Assembly (NCBI GenBank): GCA_029561145.1
Contig: JAKQJM010000094.1
Span: 1-33,204 of the forward strand
DNA from: Pseudomonadota bacterium
Lineage (GTDB): Bacteria; Pseudomonadota; Gammaproteobacteria; Xanthomonadales; Rhodanobacteraceae
DNA length: 33,204 nt
Reading direction: 5' to 3'
A model generated the notes under the pieces. It had not been told where the DNA came from. It saw only the letters and a list, made by a program, of their open reading frames with translations, and made no database searches. The position numbers were made by a program, and so were the translations under genes. Position 1 is the stretch's first letter. Each line of letters begins with the position of its first letter. Of the stretch, positions 32,673 to 33,204 are shown piece after piece.

Positions 32673-33204
32673 TCACGCGGCGCCCGCCGGTGGATAAACC
32701 ACGTCGAGCCCGTCGATCGCTGCGCCGCGCGTCAGGCTGCCCGCCACGACCTGGCCCGGTCCCATGATGTGGACTACCTGCTCACCGCGAGCGATCAGAT
32801 GGTCGGCAATGATGCGTCGGTGACAACGCCACCAGACCGCCTCCGAACACATCAATGCGCAGCGTTGCCGGGCACTGCGCTGCACAAGCTCATCGAGACC
32901 GTTGGCGAACGTCGCGCTGCGCGCATGGGCCGCATAGCGCGCGAAGCTCGCATTGCTCCAGAAATTCTCGGGCGGAACGCCGTCGAGTTCGCCGACCGTG
33001 CGACGTCCGCACAGGGCCGGCACATGCCAATAGTCGATGCCCGACGCCGACAGGCTCGCAGCGAGTGCATCCGCGTTGTACTGCGGAAAACTGCGCGAAC
33101 CCGGCAAGCGACGCACATCAACCACGCACGCGATACGTGATTCGGCCAGCAGGCCAAGAAACACTTCCAGCGGCCGCGAAGAATGGCCGATCGTGAAAAC
33201 CGGA
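32673..33204 (-). CDS. DUF488 family protein, 5' end beyond the window
   Basis: The visible 177 codons run to the window edge without a start. The first readable residues, VFTIGHSSRPLEVFLGLL, are the classic DUF488 N-terminus (TIGHS). They are followed by VDVRRLPGSRSFPQYN, IDYWHVPALCGRR and CALMCSEAVWWRCHRRIIADHL. A GTG at 33164 would cut off the TIGHS motif, so the gene is treated as partial. DUF488 proteins are small conserved proteins of unknown function with a conserved cysteine/histidine region (MCSE...CHR). On the complementary strand to the preceding small genes, hence convergent with them. Confidence 0.9.
   Translation of the reverse strand, partial: PVFTIGHSSRPLEVFLGLLAESRIACVVDVRRLPGSRSFPQYNADALAASLSASGIDYWHVPALCGRRTVGELDGVPPENFWSNASFARYAAHARSATFANGLDELVQRSARQRCALMCSEAVWWRCHRRIIADHLIARGEQVVHIMGPGQVVAGSLTRGAAIDGLDVVYPPAGAA

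Noticed and set aside
33164-33204. GTG at 33164 as the start of the DUF488 gene
   Set aside because: The reading frame continues upstream with the TIGHS signature to the window edge, so the true start lies outside.
1-33204. tRNA, rRNA, CRISPR array, insertion sequence or prophage
   Set aside because: No rRNA-like stretch, regular direct repeats with spacers, transposase or phage structural gene was recognised on reading; tRNA detection by eye is limited.

Overview
This 33.2-kb, GC-rich chromosomal window most resembles a member of the Lysobacterales/Xanthomonadales, possibly Rhodanobacteraceae (Dokdonella-like). That placement is inferred from gene content: a large TonB-dependent receptor, a DUF2306-like membrane protein, a paired ECF sigma factor and Ser/Thr kinase, a small Cys-rich protein beside an NnrS gene, and short TTCA-loop hairpin repeats. 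No rRNA, tRNA, CRISPR array, insertion sequence or phage gene was recognised.

Layout. 1-5.2 kb: TonB-dependent receptor (-) divergent from a soluble lytic transglycosylase (+). 5.4-7.7 kb: a secreted FG-GAP/VCBS repeat protein and a hairpin. 7.8-10 kb: an NDUFA9-like NAD(P)-binding protein and the CCA-adding enzyme. 10-13.9 kb: a secreted M20 amidohydrolase, zapE translationally coupled to an alpha/beta hydrolase, and acpH. 14.2-15.8 kb: glnA with a well-formed sigma-54 promoter and two NtrC-like sites near -108 and -139. 15.9-21.3 kb: a secreted-protein block with a truncated CSLREA-type fragment, a beta-helix protein, a polytopic membrane protein, and a two-domain secreted esterase-GH5 hydrolase preceded by a possible 41-residue gene. 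21.4-24.8 kb: ECF sigma factor and TPR-bearing Ser/Thr kinase, convergent. 24.8-33.2 kb: a respiration, hypoxia and nitric-oxide flavoured block: cytochrome c5-like protein, SirB2-family protein, NnrS, a beta-CASP metallo-hydrolase coupled to a P-type cation ATPase, a divergent pair of small accessory proteins, and the 3' part of a DUF488 gene that runs off the window.

Three signals link separate genes. (1) A short acidic-aromatic tail, roughly D-x-I-F-x-[DNS]-[GD]-F-[DE], ends two secreted proteins and one small ORF, and sits exactly at the domain junction of the esterase-GH5 protein. (2) Two FNR/Anr/Dnr-like boxes, upstream of nnrS and of the small accessory pair, have the same 22-nt spacing to an identical GATCAT -10 hexamer, which suggests a shared oxygen/NO-responsive regulon. 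(3) Four short hairpins share a TTCA loop but have different, internally compensated stems, and one of them supplies the zapE stop codon. All functional statements come from reading the sequence; no database search was run.
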